Below, piece by piece: positions 43,246-51,845 of a stretch of DNA of 64,000 bases. The DNA is taken from contig NZ_JAGGLI010000012.1 in the NCBI RefSeq assembly GCF_017874355.1, positions 1-64,000 on the forward strand, read 5' to 3'. The position numbers were made by a program, and so were the translations under genes. Below the pieces are notes generated by a model. That model made no database searches, was not told the DNA's origin, and was given only the letters and a program-made list of their open reading frames with translations. How positions within the stretch are numbered: the stretch's first letter is position 1; each line of letters opens with the position of its first letter. This DNA is from Acetoanaerobium pronyense (GTDB lineage: Bacteria > Bacillota > Clostridia > Peptostreptococcales > Filifactoraceae).

Positions 43246-43881
43246 TTAAATATTCTTAATCGCAACAGCTCTTACAGGAGAGCCATCTGCCTCTTTTGTC
43301 TTGAGAGGAAGAACGCTAAGTACAAATTCATTATCTCCCACTTCACCTAGATTAGTGAGGTTTTCAATGATTAAAAGACCTTTATTCATCAATATATGAT
43401 GCACATCAAATGATGGATTTTCCATATAATCAATAGATATTGCATCTATTCCAATCCCTTTAAGATCCATTTCACATAGCCATTTTGCACTATCAATAGT
43501 TAATGCTGGGAATCCGCCAAAATATTCTTCATGTCCCCAGAATTTACTATGACCTGTATTTAGAATTACAAATTCAGAGTTTTTTATTTTAGATTCATAG
43601 GGCTTTAATATATCAATATCAATTTTTGACAAACCTTTTACGTCTATTATAATAGCTCTACCTACAAAATTAGACACATCCATATCATCTAAATTTTTCC
43701 CCTCTTTTAACATATGAGATGGTGCATCTATATGAGTTCCGGTATGTGAATACATATTCATTATATGCTCAGCAAATCCATCAGCTTCTATTGTATTAGC
43801 CCTCTTAAAAATTGGTTTTTCAGTTCCTGGAAATACAGGCATTTCTTCATGTAATTCATGGGATAAATCTATAATATTCAT
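43246..43881 (-). CDS. cyclase family (kynurenine formamidase-like) metal hydrolase
   Basis: The 211-residue protein has the cyclase/KynB signature HTGTHIDAPSHM (residues ~46-57), whose His/Asp residues bind zinc or manganese, and DLSHELHEEMPVFPGTEKP at the start. Family members are arylformamidases (kynurenine pathway) or isatin hydrolases; the substrate here is not clear, and no tryptophan catabolic genes are nearby. GGGGGAAAAG precedes the ATG. Confidence 0.85.
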   Translation of the reverse strand: MNIIDLSHELHEEMPVFPGTEKPIFKRANTIEADGFAEHIMNMYSHTGTHIDAPSHMLKEGKNLDDMDVSNFVGRAIIIDVKGLSKIDIDILKPYESKIKNSEFVILNTGHSKFWGHEEYFGGFPALTIDSAKWLCEMDLKGIGIDAISIDYMENPSFDVHHILMNKGLLIIENLTNLGEVGDNEFVLSVLPLKTKEADGSPVRAVAIKNI

Positions 43882-43988
43882 CTTTTCCCCCTTGTTATAC
43901 TAAAAGTATTAGAAGTTTTTATAAAAACTTATTATAATATCTCAGCTCAAATAAACTTCATTAATAATTATAACCTAAGGGAATCTAT

Positions 43989-44546
43989 CTAAAACATATC
44001 ATTAGCATTTTTATAAACTGCTTTTATATCTTGATCATTTAAAAAAGTATTTACAATAGCTGCTATTATAAATATTCCAACCATACTTGCTGCAAGTCTT
44101 GTCATCGCAAATCTTATACCAAGTGAGTTTATTTCAAAAAGTACCATTGGTATCTTCGTAGTTGACCATGCTCCAATAAAAAGAACTATATTTGAAAATT
44201 TTACCCCTTTTTTCATAAAAACTCCAGCTACTGGAAAAGCACCATAAAGAGGTCCTGCGGCTGCAGATCCAAGAAATATTGCAAGTATCTTACCTTTTAG
44301 CCCAGAATCCTCCCCCAAGTATTTGACCATAGTTTCTTTTGGAACCCAAATATCAAGAAGTCCTAGTAAAATAAAGACAGGTGGAATTATCAAAATCATT
44401 TCTTTAAAACTAAATAAAGTCACATCAACGGCCTTCATCCCAATTTCTACTTTTATAAGAAACAATACTCCCATAACTATAAGAGTGCCTATAAACAATC
44501 TATATCTTTTTAATTGAAGTAAACTTCCTCTAATATTTTTATTCAT
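43989..44546 (-). CDS. UPF0718/DUF318 permease, half gene B
   Basis: The 185-residue protein has five to six membrane helices and matches one half of the DUF318/ArsP-type permease: VFILLGLLDIWVPKETMVKYLGEDSGLKG, LGSAAAGPLYGAFPVAGVFMKKG and FIGAWSTTKIPMVLFE. In many bacteria both halves are one protein. It starts at the last base of the stop of the upstream half gene (TAATG), so the pair forms a two-subunit permease. Substrate unknown. Confidence 0.8.
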   Translation of the reverse strand: MNKNIRGSLLQLKRYRLFIGTLIVMGVLFLIKVEIGMKAVDVTLFSFKEMILIIPPVFILLGLLDIWVPKETMVKYLGEDSGLKGKILAIFLGSAAAGPLYGAFPVAGVFMKKGVKFSNIVLFIGAWSTTKIPMVLFEINSLGIRFAMTRLAASMVGIFIIAAIVNTFLNDQDIKAVYKNANDMF

Positions 44547-45028
44547 TATCTCCCTACCACCTTTCCAATAAGAAGGGCCACTGCAAAAGAAAATACAAAG
44601 GCAGCAATATTCCTAATTATAGTTGCTTTTTTACCAAAATACTGAATTTCTACAGGTGTAGTCACAAGCCCCACCATCATAAGTGAAGATACAAATCCCC
44701 CTATTTGCATATATCCTGCCCCATTATCTAAGAGCATTGCTGCTGTTGGAAAAGCAATAAACCCTGGGATTAAAGTAATAGCTCCAACTGAAGTAGCCAA
44801 AATAACTCCAAGCCAACCTGAAGAGCTTCCTATAAGACTGCTTATCATTTGGGGATTAAGTATCCCAAGCATTATTCCCACCAATGTTATTATTCCAAGC
44901 ATCTGAGGAAGAATATTATCAAATGCTTTCCAAGCTTTTTTTAGAGCCATTTTTGTTTTTTTCTTGTCTTTGGTAAATGATAAAATCATCAATATAAAAG
45001 TTAGTGAATATAATATTACGTTTTGCAT
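44546..45028 (-). CDS. UPF0718/DUF318 permease, half gene A
   Basis: The 160-residue protein has five membrane helices; the conserved part is LPQMLGIITLVGIMLGILNPQMISSLIG, then GAITLIPGFIAFPTAAMLL and VGLVTTPVEIQYFGKK. It resembles the N-terminal half of DUF318/ArsP-type permeases and overlaps the second half gene by one base. Some relatives expel arsenicals or other toxic compounds, but no ars genes are near. GGGAGGATT precedes the ATG. Confidence 0.8.
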   Translation of the reverse strand: MQNVILYSLTFILMILSFTKDKKKTKMALKKAWKAFDNILPQMLGIITLVGIMLGILNPQMISSLIGSSSGWLGVILATSVGAITLIPGFIAFPTAAMLLDNGAGYMQIGGFVSSLMMVGLVTTPVEIQYFGKKATIIRNIAAFVFSFAVALLIGKVVGR

Positions 45029-45192
45029 TTTAATCCTCCCATATAAATAGTTTAATAATCAGAAATAATTATATCACAATATCTAGATATGTAAATATAT
45101 CATTATTGATAGACTCTGGGTATTTATTATTTGTATAATGAAGACTAAGGATATTAAGGCATTTATTAAGTATTTACTGGGAGGTATTTCAT

Positions 45193-45759
45193 TTGGAAAA
45201 TCAAAATAATAATTCAAATTTTGAGATTGCAATTTTTGCTGGTGGTTGCTTTTGGTGCATGGTTTCTCCTTTTCATGTGCTTGATGGAATAATAGAAGTA
45301 AAATCAGGATATATTGGCGGAAATTTAGATAATCCTACTTATGAAGATGTTAAAGCTCAGACTTCTGGCCACTATGAAGCAGTAAAAATAGTATATAATC
45401 CTTCTTTAATTACCTATGAAAAGCTTTTAAAGGCATTTTGGGTACAGATAGACCCTACAGATGATAACGGACAATTTCACGATAGAGGCCCATCCTATAG
45501 AAGTGCTATATTTTATACTACAGATGAACAAAAAGCTCTGGCAGAAAAATCAAAGAAAGAGCTTGCTGATTCAAAAAGATTTGAAGATGATATAGTGACT
45601 GAAATATTGCCTGCATCTACGTTTTATGATGCTGAAGAATACCATCAAGACTTTTATAAAAAAAGTCCTGTCAAATATAAGGAAGACAGAAAGATATCAG
45701 GAAGAGATGAATTTATAAAAAAATACTGGGGAGAAGAATACTGGAATATATTTGACTAA
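45193..45759 (+). CDS. msrA: peptide-methionine (S)-S-oxide reductase MsrA
   Basis: MsrA reduces methionine-S-sulfoxide in proteins. The 188-residue protein has the GGCFWC active site (Cys19 nucleophile, Cys22) and the conserved VKSGYIGG, NPTYEDVKAQTSGHYEAVKIVYNP and FHDRGPSYRSAIFYT blocks. The C-terminal Tyr-rich tail (YWGEEYWN) is normal for family members. The start is TTG at 45193, nine bases after GGGAGG. Stands alone with a terminator behind. Confidence 0.93.
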   Translation: MENQNNNSNFEIAIFAGGCFWCMVSPFHVLDGIIEVKSGYIGGNLDNPTYEDVKAQTSGHYEAVKIVYNPSLITYEKLLKAFWVQIDPTDDNGQFHDRGPSYRSAIFYTTDEQKALAEKSKKELADSKRFEDDIVTEILPASTFYDAEEYHQDFYKKSPVKYKEDRKISGRDEFIKKYWGEEYWNIFD

Positions 45760-45778
45760 AAAATCTATTTAGTGAGTT

Positions 45779-45823
45779 AAAGAGAGTGATTATCCATTAT
45801 AATTGGATAACCACTCTCTTTTT
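45779..45823 (+). terminator. terminator behind msrA
   Basis: AGAGAGTG-TTATCCA pairs with TGGATAA-CACTCTCT (one mismatch between), followed by five T. Confidence 0.85.
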
Positions 45824-45974
45824 AAATACAAGCTATAGAATTTTTTTATTTTTATTATAAGTAATATCAATCATAAAAAGAAATTTATATTTTGCTTATT
45901 TGATATTAAGTTTGTATAATTATCCGGTAGAGCTATATATATTGGCTTATAAACTTAATATAAGGAGTGTTAAA

Positions 45975-47363
45975 ATGAAAAAAAGCTTTAAGATATCAAT
46001 ATTTGCCATTCTAACTCTAGTGCTTTCAAGTGTTTTGTTCGCTGGATGCACCACTCAAAATGAGGAATCTCAGCCAAGTAATTCAGAGATAGAGACTTCC
46101 AGCAATTTTGAAGTAATTAGCACAGAGGATTTAAAAGCTGCACTTGAGGATGATAGCTATGTTATCGTAGATACTCGACTAAACGACGCCTTTAATGGAT
46201 GGGCTTTAGACGGAGTATCAAGAGGTGGTCATATCAAAGGAGCTGTAGATTTTTCTGCAAACTGGCTTAATGTAGACGTTGAAAATAAAGAATCAATTTT
46301 AGAAGAGGCATTAAAAACAAAAGGGATAGCTTCAGAAAAAAATATTGTTTTATATGATGCTAATGATGAGGATGCAAAAGCTGTAGCTAAATACTTATCT
46401 GAAAAAGGTTATGAAAATATACTTATATACAATGTAAGAGAATGGGCCGATGATTCTAGCCTTCCTATGGTTAAATACGAAAACTATCATCTAATAGTTC
46501 CAGCATCTATAGTAAATGATGTACTTGATGGTAAAAAGCCTGAGACATTTGAAAGTGCAAGTAATATAAAAATAGTTGAAGCAAGCTGGGGAGAAGAAGA
46601 TTCTTCTTATGCAAACGGACATATTCCAACTGCATTTCATATAAATACAGACCTAGTTGAGCCACCTCCAACTTGGATGCTTGGTTCTTCTGAAGAGCTA
46701 ACCGAGTTTGCCTTAACTCATGGATTTACAAAAGATGATACAGTAATAGTAACAAGCGAATACCAAATGCCAGCATATAGAGTTGCTGTAGTACTTAGAT
46801 ATATGGGAGTGAAAGATGTTAGAGTTCTTAACGGAGGACTTGATGCTTGGAAAGCAGCTGGATACGAAGTCGAGACTACTAGCAATGCTCCAGTTCCTGT
46901 AGAGGATTTTGGTATAGCTATCCCTGCAAACCCTCAAATAATAACAACTTTGGATCAGGTTAAACAAAATCTTGAAAACCCAAGCTTTACTCTTGTAGAC
47001 AATAGAACTTGGGATGAACATATAGGAGTTTCTTCAGGATATTCTTACCACGATGCAAAAGGAAGAATTCCTGGTTCAAAATTCGGCCATGCCGGTCTTT
47101 CAGATTCAAATTCATTGGATTTCTTTAGGAACATTGACAACACTATGAGGAATCAAAATGAAATAATGTCTCTTTGGAAAGAGCAAAATATAGATTTAGA
47201 TAGTCCTCTTGCATTTATGTGCGGAAGCGGATGGAGAGCTGCAGAAGTACTTACCTATGCTCAGGTTATGGGACTTGAAAACACTTCCCTTTATAGTGAT
47301 GGATGGATTGGTTGGACTCTTGAAGAAGGAAACCCTATAGAAACTGGGGAACCTACTAACTAA
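45975..47363 (+). CDS. lipoprotein with three rhodanese domains
   Basis: The 462-residue protein begins with a lipoprotein signal peptide (lipobox LFAGC, Cys25), then a Ser/Asn/Glu-rich linker, and three rhodanese-fold domains (~45-175, ~185-315, ~325-455). Only the third has a catalytic loop cysteine (FMCGSGWRAAEV); the equivalent positions in the first two read YDANDEDA and TSEYQMPA. Thiosulfate or persulfide sulfur transfer on the outer face of the membrane is likely, with the first two domains structural. The ATG at 45975 follows AAGGAGTGT; an upstream in-frame start at 45900 lacks this. A four-helix membrane protein gene follows after one base. Confidence 0.88.
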   Translation: MKKSFKISIFAILTLVLSSVLFAGCTTQNEESQPSNSEIETSSNFEVISTEDLKAALEDDSYVIVDTRLNDAFNGWALDGVSRGGHIKGAVDFSANWLNVDVENKESILEEALKTKGIASEKNIVLYDANDEDAKAVAKYLSEKGYENILIYNVREWADDSSLPMVKYENYHLIVPASIVNDVLDGKKPETFESASNIKIVEASWGEEDSSYANGHIPTAFHINTDLVEPPPTWMLGSSEELTEFALTHGFTKDDTVIVTSEYQMPAYRVAVVLRYMGVKDVRVLNGGLDAWKAAGYEVETTSNAPVPVEDFGIAIPANPQIITTLDQVKQNLENPSFTLVDNRTWDEHIGVSSGYSYHDAKGRIPGSKFGHAGLSDSNSLDFFRNIDNTMRNQNEIMSLWKEQNIDLDSPLAFMCGSGWRAAEVLTYAQVMGLENTSLYSDGWIGWTLEEGNPIETGEPTN

Positions 47364-47364
47364 G

Positions 47365-47811
47365 ATGTCTGAAAAACTTATCTACAAGATATTTTATGGT
47401 TTAATGCTTATGATCCAGGGATTGCTAATCTCTGGATCTTTTATGCTAAGCCATCTTGCAAAATCAAAAGCTGGAGTAATGCGCCATATTTATACTAAAA
47501 GATTGGTTTATGAAACAGGATTTCTGTATTCTGACATTTTCAATCTTTTTATATATGTGTTTTTGTTCATCAGCATTTTGATTTTAACTATATATCTATA
47601 TAATAAAAAAACAACCAATCTTTTTGAAAAATTTCAAGCTTTCATTTACTTTATTACCTCTTTATTTACTTTATCAGTAATGAAAAATGACTTTTTTATA
47701 TCATTTCTCTCCCATCCATATATATTAATTGCTTGTTTTTTATCATGTGTTATTCAATTTTTATTTCTAATTCTTTTGTTGTTTGAACAAAAGAAGTCTC
47801 CTCAAAAATAA
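47365..47811 (+). CDS. hypothetical four-helix membrane protein
   Basis: The 148-residue protein has four membrane helices (roughly residues 10-30, 58-80, 88-105 and 118-140) and no motif I recognise. It begins one base after the rhodanese lipoprotein stop codon and so is almost certainly translationally coupled and functionally tied to it, perhaps as its membrane partner. It converges with the Crp/Fnr gene, and I see no strong terminator between. Confidence 0.65.
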   Translation: MSEKLIYKIFYGLMLMIQGLLISGSFMLSHLAKSKAGVMRHIYTKRLVYETGFLYSDIFNLFIYVFLFISILILTIYLYNKKTTNLFEKFQAFIYFITSLFTLSVMKNDFFISFLSHPYILIACFLSCVIQFLFLILLLFEQKKSPQK

Positions 47812-47832
47812 ATATATTCATTTCATAAATAC

Positions 47833-48519
47833 CTATCTATAAAGGTCTGCTGAGAGGCTTCTAAGTTTATCTTCATCTAAGATAAAGAAGGAGCCTTTTC
47901 TTTTTTCTAAAATCTTTTCTTTGGAAAATTTTTCAAAAGTTCTAAGTAAATGCCTATAGCTTGTACCTAATAATTCAGATACTTCCATAAGATTGCCACT
48001 AAACTCTAAGCTATCATTAGTCCTCTTTGATGCCATAATTATGTAGCTTGCTAACCTATCTTCAAGTGGATAAAGAAGATTTATGGTACTGTTGTTAGAA
48101 GACTGCCTTAGCTTTTCACTCAGTGAATTGCATATATATCTTAAAAAAACTGAATCATCCATAAAGTTTTTTTGTATCTCATTAAATGATATTCCTATGC
48201 AAAGAGAATCTTCCAAAACCTGTACATTTGTGGACGCTGGACTATCTGTCGTAAGCTCAAGATCACCAAGTATCTTGAACCTGTCATAAAATCCTATGAG
48301 AAGAGATTTTCCATTTTTTAAGGTTATATAAACTTTAGCTTTTCCTGATACAAAAAAATATATTTCATCTATATTTTCACCATCTCTGTATATTAGGTCA
48401 TTTTTTTTAAACTCTACAAGCCTCATCTTTGGAGCTGTATTTTTAGAAAAAATTTCCTTAATTCTATGTTTTTCAATATAATAATTTTTCAGTCCTTCAT
48501 TCACTATCTCAATCATCAT
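47833..48519 (-). CDS. Crp/Fnr family transcriptional regulator (YeiL-like)
   Basis: The ~228-residue protein has a cyclic-nucleotide-binding-like beta barrel (residues ~30-120, FKKNDLIYRDGENIDEIYFFVSGKAKV) and a C-terminal winged helix (LEFSGNLMEVSELLGTSYRHLLRTFEKF). No N-terminal four-cysteine Fe-S motif of Fnr is seen. The ATG at 48519 is behind GAAAGGAAA; the upstream in-frame start at 48549 has no such site. It is divergent from a DMT exporter pair across a perfect palindromic site, so it likely controls them. Confidence 0.88.
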   Translation of the reverse strand: MMIEIVNEGLKNYYIEKHRIKEIFSKNTAPKMRLVEFKKNDLIYRDGENIDEIYFFVSGKAKVYITLKNGKSLLIGFYDRFKILGDLELTTDSPASTNVQVLEDSLCIGISFNEIQKNFMDDSVFLRYICNSLSEKLRQSSNNSTINLLYPLEDRLASYIIMASKRTNDSLEFSGNLMEVSELLGTSYRHLLRTFEKFSKEKILEKRKGSFFILDEDKLRSLSADLYR

Positions 48520-48619
48520 ATTTTCCTTTCTCTTTTGATTAGAACTCATATTTTATTATTCAAAAAAACTTATACAACATAATAACAAAATTGCTGTATT
48601 TATAATATATCCTTGTTTT

Positions 48620-48639
48620 AATATGACATATGTCATATT
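48620..48639. promoter_or_regulatory. Crp/Fnr-type operator between regulator and DMT pair
   Basis: AATATGACAT joined to ATGTCATATT is a perfect 20-bp palindrome. The core TATGA-N6-TCATA has the spacing of Crp/Fnr sites (TGTGA-N6-TCACA, TTGAT-N4-ATCAA). It lies 50 bases ahead of the DMT gene and ~100 bases from the regulator start. Confidence 0.75.
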
Positions 48640-48688
48640 TACTTTCAAGTATTTGTGATAAAATTTAAGCCGATAAGGAGGTCTTTAT

Positions 48689-49111
48689 ATGAATAACTTA
48701 ATATCAGTATTAATAGGAGCCCTTATAGCTCTTATGGTTCTTTTCAATGGAAGCTTATCAAGCTTTTTTGGAAATTACCAAGCAGGAGTTATAATTCATT
48801 TCGTTGGACTTGTAGCCACATGTTTATTTATGTTTACTCGTAAAATAAAACTAAAAACAAAGAAAAACATACCATTTTATATGTATATGGCTGGTGTGAT
48901 AGGAGTCATTACAGTAATGTTTAACAATATTGGCTTCGTGAATTTAGGAGCATCCTTGACTTTAGCAATAGGTCTACTTGGGCAAACTATTGCATCAATA
49001 GTTTGTGATCACTTTGGTCTACTTGGGACAAACAAATTCAAGTTCGAAAAGAAAAAATTTATTGGCCTTGCATTTATAGTAATAGGAATAGGGATTATGA
49101 ATTATTTCTAG
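48689..49111 (+). CDS. YdcZ/DUF606 family DMT transporter, subunit 1
   Basis: The 140-residue protein has five membrane helices and the YdcZ/DUF606 pattern (GALIALMVLFNGSLSSFFGNYQAGVIIHFVGL, GQTIASIVCDHFGL). Such small transporters of the drug/metabolite superfamily often come as gene pairs. The second gene follows after 24 bases, so they probably form a heteromeric exporter. AAGGAGGTC precedes the ATG; the Crp/Fnr palindrome lies upstream. Confidence 0.85.
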   Translation: MNNLISVLIGALIALMVLFNGSLSSFFGNYQAGVIIHFVGLVATCLFMFTRKIKLKTKKNIPFYMYMAGVIGVITVMFNNIGFVNLGASLTLAIGLLGQTIASIVCDHFGLLGTNKFKFEKKKFIGLAFIVIGIGIMNYF

Positions 49112-49135
49112 TTTTATCTGAAAAGGAGGTTTTCT

Positions 49136-49612
49136 ATGTTTTATTTTATATTTCCGGCTATCGCAGGAATTTCTATAGTTATAGCAAGAATATTGAATTC
49201 CAATCTTGCAAAAATAATAGGGATTTTCCCTGGAACTTTTTTTAACTTTTTAACTGGACTTACAGTTTCATCAATGCTTCTTCTATTTAGTGGTCAAAGT
49301 TTTTTTGAAAACACATCTTCATTTAATCAAATCCCAGTTTGGGTATATTTTGGTGGTATCCTAGGATTATTTATTGTATCCCTTTCAAATTATATCACCC
49401 CCAAAATTTCAGCATTTTATCTAACAATACTTATGTTTATCGGTCAGCTTTTTACTGGAATCATAATTGATTTTATTTCCATGGGAAGCCTTTCAGTTGG
49501 AAAAATCGCTGGAGGGTTATTCGTATTATTTGGTCTTTCATTTAATCTATATATGGACAAAAAGAAAGAGGCTCAAAATGTTACTAATCCTGCCTATTCC
49601 CCTTTAGATTAA
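49136..49612 (+). CDS. YdcZ/DUF606 family DMT transporter, subunit 2
   Basis: The 158-residue protein has five membrane helices and a charged tail (MDKKKEAQN). Its pattern (SIVIARILNSNLAKIIG, GTFFNFLTGLTVSS, GQLFTGIIIDFISMG) is that of the second member of DUF606 pairs. AAAAGGAGG precedes the ATG and it follows subunit 1 by 24 bases. Substrate unknown. Confidence 0.82.
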   Translation: MFYFIFPAIAGISIVIARILNSNLAKIIGIFPGTFFNFLTGLTVSSMLLLFSGQSFFENTSSFNQIPVWVYFGGILGLFIVSLSNYITPKISAFYLTILMFIGQLFTGIIIDFISMGSLSVGKIAGGLFVLFGLSFNLYMDKKKEAQNVTNPAYSPLD

Positions 49613-49680
49613 TATTTTAATGAAAAAAACCTCTTATATCTGTTAAAATCATAGTTAAAAGAATAGATTGGAGGAATATT

Positions 49681-50199
49681 ATGTTAGAACTGTTAAAATC
49701 TAGAAGAAGCATAAGAAAATACGAGAACAAATCTATTGAAAAGAATCAAATTGAAGAGCTCATGAAATGTGCCCTTCTTTCTCCTACTTCTAAAAACTCA
49801 AGACCTTGGGAGTTTATAGTTGTACAGGACAAAGACACTCTTGAAAAACTTTCACATTCAAAAGGTCATGGAGGTGCTTTTTTAAAGGATGCTCCCCTTG
49901 GGATTGTAGTTTTAGCCGACCCTTCAAAGAGCGAGGTTTGGATTGAAGATGCATCTATTGCTTCGACTATAATTCATATTTCAGCCCACTCTATGGGTCT
50001 TGGCTCTTGCTGGATTCAGATAAGAGGCCGAAATCACAGTGATAGCCTAACTGCAAGTGAATATGTAAAAGAGACACTAAATATCCCTTCTAACCTAGAA
50101 GTAGACGCAATAATAGCAATCGGATATCCTGCTGAAGAAAAGAGAAGCAGAAATGAAGATGAGCTTCTATCTGAAAAAATTCATTATGAAGTATATTAA
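49681..50199 (+). CDS. nitroreductase family flavoprotein
   Basis: The 172-residue protein starts with LLKSRRSIRKYENKSIE, the FMN-binding Arg-rich start of the nitroreductase family, has SPTSKNSRPWEFIVVQD and the GLGSCWIQIRGR block near residue 107. It likely uses NAD(P)H to reduce nitro compounds, quinones or enals. GGAGGAATATT precedes the ATG. A terminator follows. Confidence 0.9.
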   Translation: MLELLKSRRSIRKYENKSIEKNQIEELMKCALLSPTSKNSRPWEFIVVQDKDTLEKLSHSKGHGGAFLKDAPLGIVVLADPSKSEVWIEDASIASTIIHISAHSMGLGSCWIQIRGRNHSDSLTASEYVKETLNIPSNLEVDAIIAIGYPAEEKRSRNEDELLSEKIHYEVY

Positions 50200-50202
50200 T
50201 TG

Positions 50203-50243
50203 AAAATAAGGATGGAGCTTATGAAAGCTCCATCCTTATTTTA
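50203..50243 (+). terminator. terminator behind the nitroreductase gene
   Basis: AAAATAAGGATGGAGCTT pairs with AAGCTCCATCCTTATTTT around ATGA. Confidence 0.88.
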
Positions 50244-50562
50244 ATTCTGACAAATTTTTTATTCTACATGGGAAAACCAAATAGAAATTTCTCTTTCTGC
50301 ATTTTCCATCAGAAATCTCCTCACTCTTATAAATATTTACATCTTAAGCCTTAACCTAGTTTAAAATTCAGTAGCTTTTTTATATAAAAATACCCTTTCA
50401 TTAATAAGGATATACCCCTAATTATGAAACCTAGCTATATTAAATTAAACTTTATACTATATTTAAGACCTATGTGGATATATATATTATAAGTATCTAT
50501 ATTTTTTGAATTATTCTAGGAGAATTTTTGCATAATTTTTTTAGTACGTAGGAGGGATTTTA
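50244..50562. other. 319-base AT-rich gap
   Basis: I see no gene, tRNA or riboswitch here. It holds AT-rich sequence that presumably includes the promoter of the lipoprotein gene and its AGGAGGGATT ribosome binding site. Confidence 0.6.
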
Positions 50563-51288
50563 ATGAAAAGAATCATCAACCTGATTTTTATTGTATTTGT
50601 CATAATATCTCTTGTATTTGTAGGTTGTAATAGTGCACCTGACTCTCCTCAGCCTGCTCCAGAATCTCAATCTGAGGACCAATCTCCTGATGAAGTTGAG
50701 ACAGATGAAGAACCGTCTGAGTCTATAAGCAATTTGGAAATGCTATTTATGAGAACTCAAAACTATATGGACGAGGGTATATCATATGACCAGACTATGA
50801 CGATGGGTGATGAAATTCACGTAATGAGAATATGGATGAAAAATGATTTTTATAAGACTCAGTCTACCTTTGAAGGGCTGGAAATGGTGAGCCTTGTTAA
50901 TGTAGAAGATGATGAATTTATAGTATATTATCCTCAGCAAAAAAGAGGTACTGTATTTGGCTCTTCATATCATAGTACTCCAATGATGGAAGACTCCCTT
51001 GGCGCCGACGCCTTTGAAGATCAAGTAGATAATGAAGATTTCGAATATCTCGGAAAAGAAACAATAAATGGAGAATCATGTCATGTTGTAATTACAACAG
51101 ATAGAGAAACCTCAAATACAATCAAAATGTGGATTAGCGAGACATATGGAATTCCAATGAGAATAGAAATGAGGGATTTGGAATTTGGAGAAGATGTGAT
51201 TATAGAAGTAAGCAATATAAATACAGATATATCTGATAGAGAGTTTGAAGTTCCATCTGATATAGTTCTTGAAATCATTGGTGGATAG
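50563..51288 (+). CDS. lipoprotein with LolA/LppX-like fold
   Basis: The 241-residue protein has a signal peptide with lipobox LVFVGC (Cys22), then a Pro/Glu/Ser-rich acidic linker to residue ~55 and a beta-rich domain ending IIEVSNINTDISDREFEVP. The pattern (short strands, DEFIVYYPQQKRGTVF, NGESCHVVIT, KMWISETYGIPMRIEMRD) fits the half-barrel of LolA-like outer-membrane lipoprotein carriers and Gram-positive homologues. Function unknown. AGGAGGGATT precedes the ATG. Confidence 0.75.
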   Translation: MKRIINLIFIVFVIISLVFVGCNSAPDSPQPAPESQSEDQSPDEVETDEEPSESISNLEMLFMRTQNYMDEGISYDQTMTMGDEIHVMRIWMKNDFYKTQSTFEGLEMVSLVNVEDDEFIVYYPQQKRGTVFGSSYHSTPMMEDSLGADAFEDQVDNEDFEYLGKETINGESCHVVITTDRETSNTIKMWISETYGIPMRIEMRDLEFGEDVIIEVSNINTDISDREFEVPSDIVLEIIGG

Positions 51289-51324
51289 TATATCTGTTTA
51301 ATTCTCTTAGACTCTAAAAGTTTA

Positions 51325-51410
51325 GGGCTACGTGAAATCAAGTAAATATAATAATTTTAAATTAGAGATATTATATTTTATTTCAGGCTTTCAGGGTAGC
51401 CCATTTCTTT
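51325..51410 (+). terminator. extended hairpin terminator
   Basis: GGGCTAC (51325-51331) pairs with GTAGCCC (51396-51402), with inner TGAAAT/ATTTCA and AAATATAAT/ATTATATTT, followed by TTTCTTTTTTT. The stem is unusually long, with a bulge of about ten bases on the 3' side. Confidence 0.55.
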
Positions 51411-51412
51411 TT

Positions 51413-51814
51413 TTAATTAGCTTTCCCTTTTGAATTTACTTTTTCCATAAATCTATCTTTTTGGATAATAAACCTTTCATGAGTTCCTTCTCCAATTTTT
51501 CCAGATTCATCATGAGCCTCAACTTCAAATGTAAGTTTTTTGCCTTCTATTTTAATTAATTTAGCAAGTGCATAGGCTTTCATTCCAAGTGGAGTAGCTC
51601 CGATGTGGCTGACATTTAGATGGGTGCCTACAGTGCTATATCCCTCTGGCAAATATTCCTCAACTGCCTTTAAAGCAGCCCCTTCCATCAATGCTATCAT
51701 CATAGGTGTTGCAAAAACCTTTACTCCTCCGCTTCCAAGAGTCTCTGCAGTATGTTTTTGCTCTACAGTGATTTCAATTTTAAAATCCATTCCCTCTTTT
51801 AAATTAAACTCCAT
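51413..51814 (-). CDS. hotdog-fold thioesterase
   Basis: The ~133-residue protein matches the thioesterase superfamily with the FlK-like layout: TAETLGSGGVKVFATPMMIALMEGAALKAV, then TVGTHLNVSHIGATPLGMKAYALAKL, and HERFIIQKDRF at the end. These enzymes hydrolyse acyl thioesters or sense acyl-CoA analogues. A long upstream in-frame start exists at 51865, but GAGGAGA lies eight bases before the ATG at 51814. It follows the YbaK gene by 31 bases. Confidence 0.85.
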   Translation of the reverse strand: MEFNLKEGMDFKIEITVEQKHTAETLGSGGVKVFATPMMIALMEGAALKAVEEYLPEGYSTVGTHLNVSHIGATPLGMKAYALAKLIKIEGKKLTFEVEAHDESGKIGEGTHERFIIQKDRFMEKVNSKGKAN

Positions 51815-51845
51815 TTTTATCTCTCCTCTTATAATAAATTTATTT

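Noticed and set aside
43164-43250. 28-residue plus-strand reading frame
   Set aside because: It has no ribosome binding site or recognisable features, in an AT-rich spacer.
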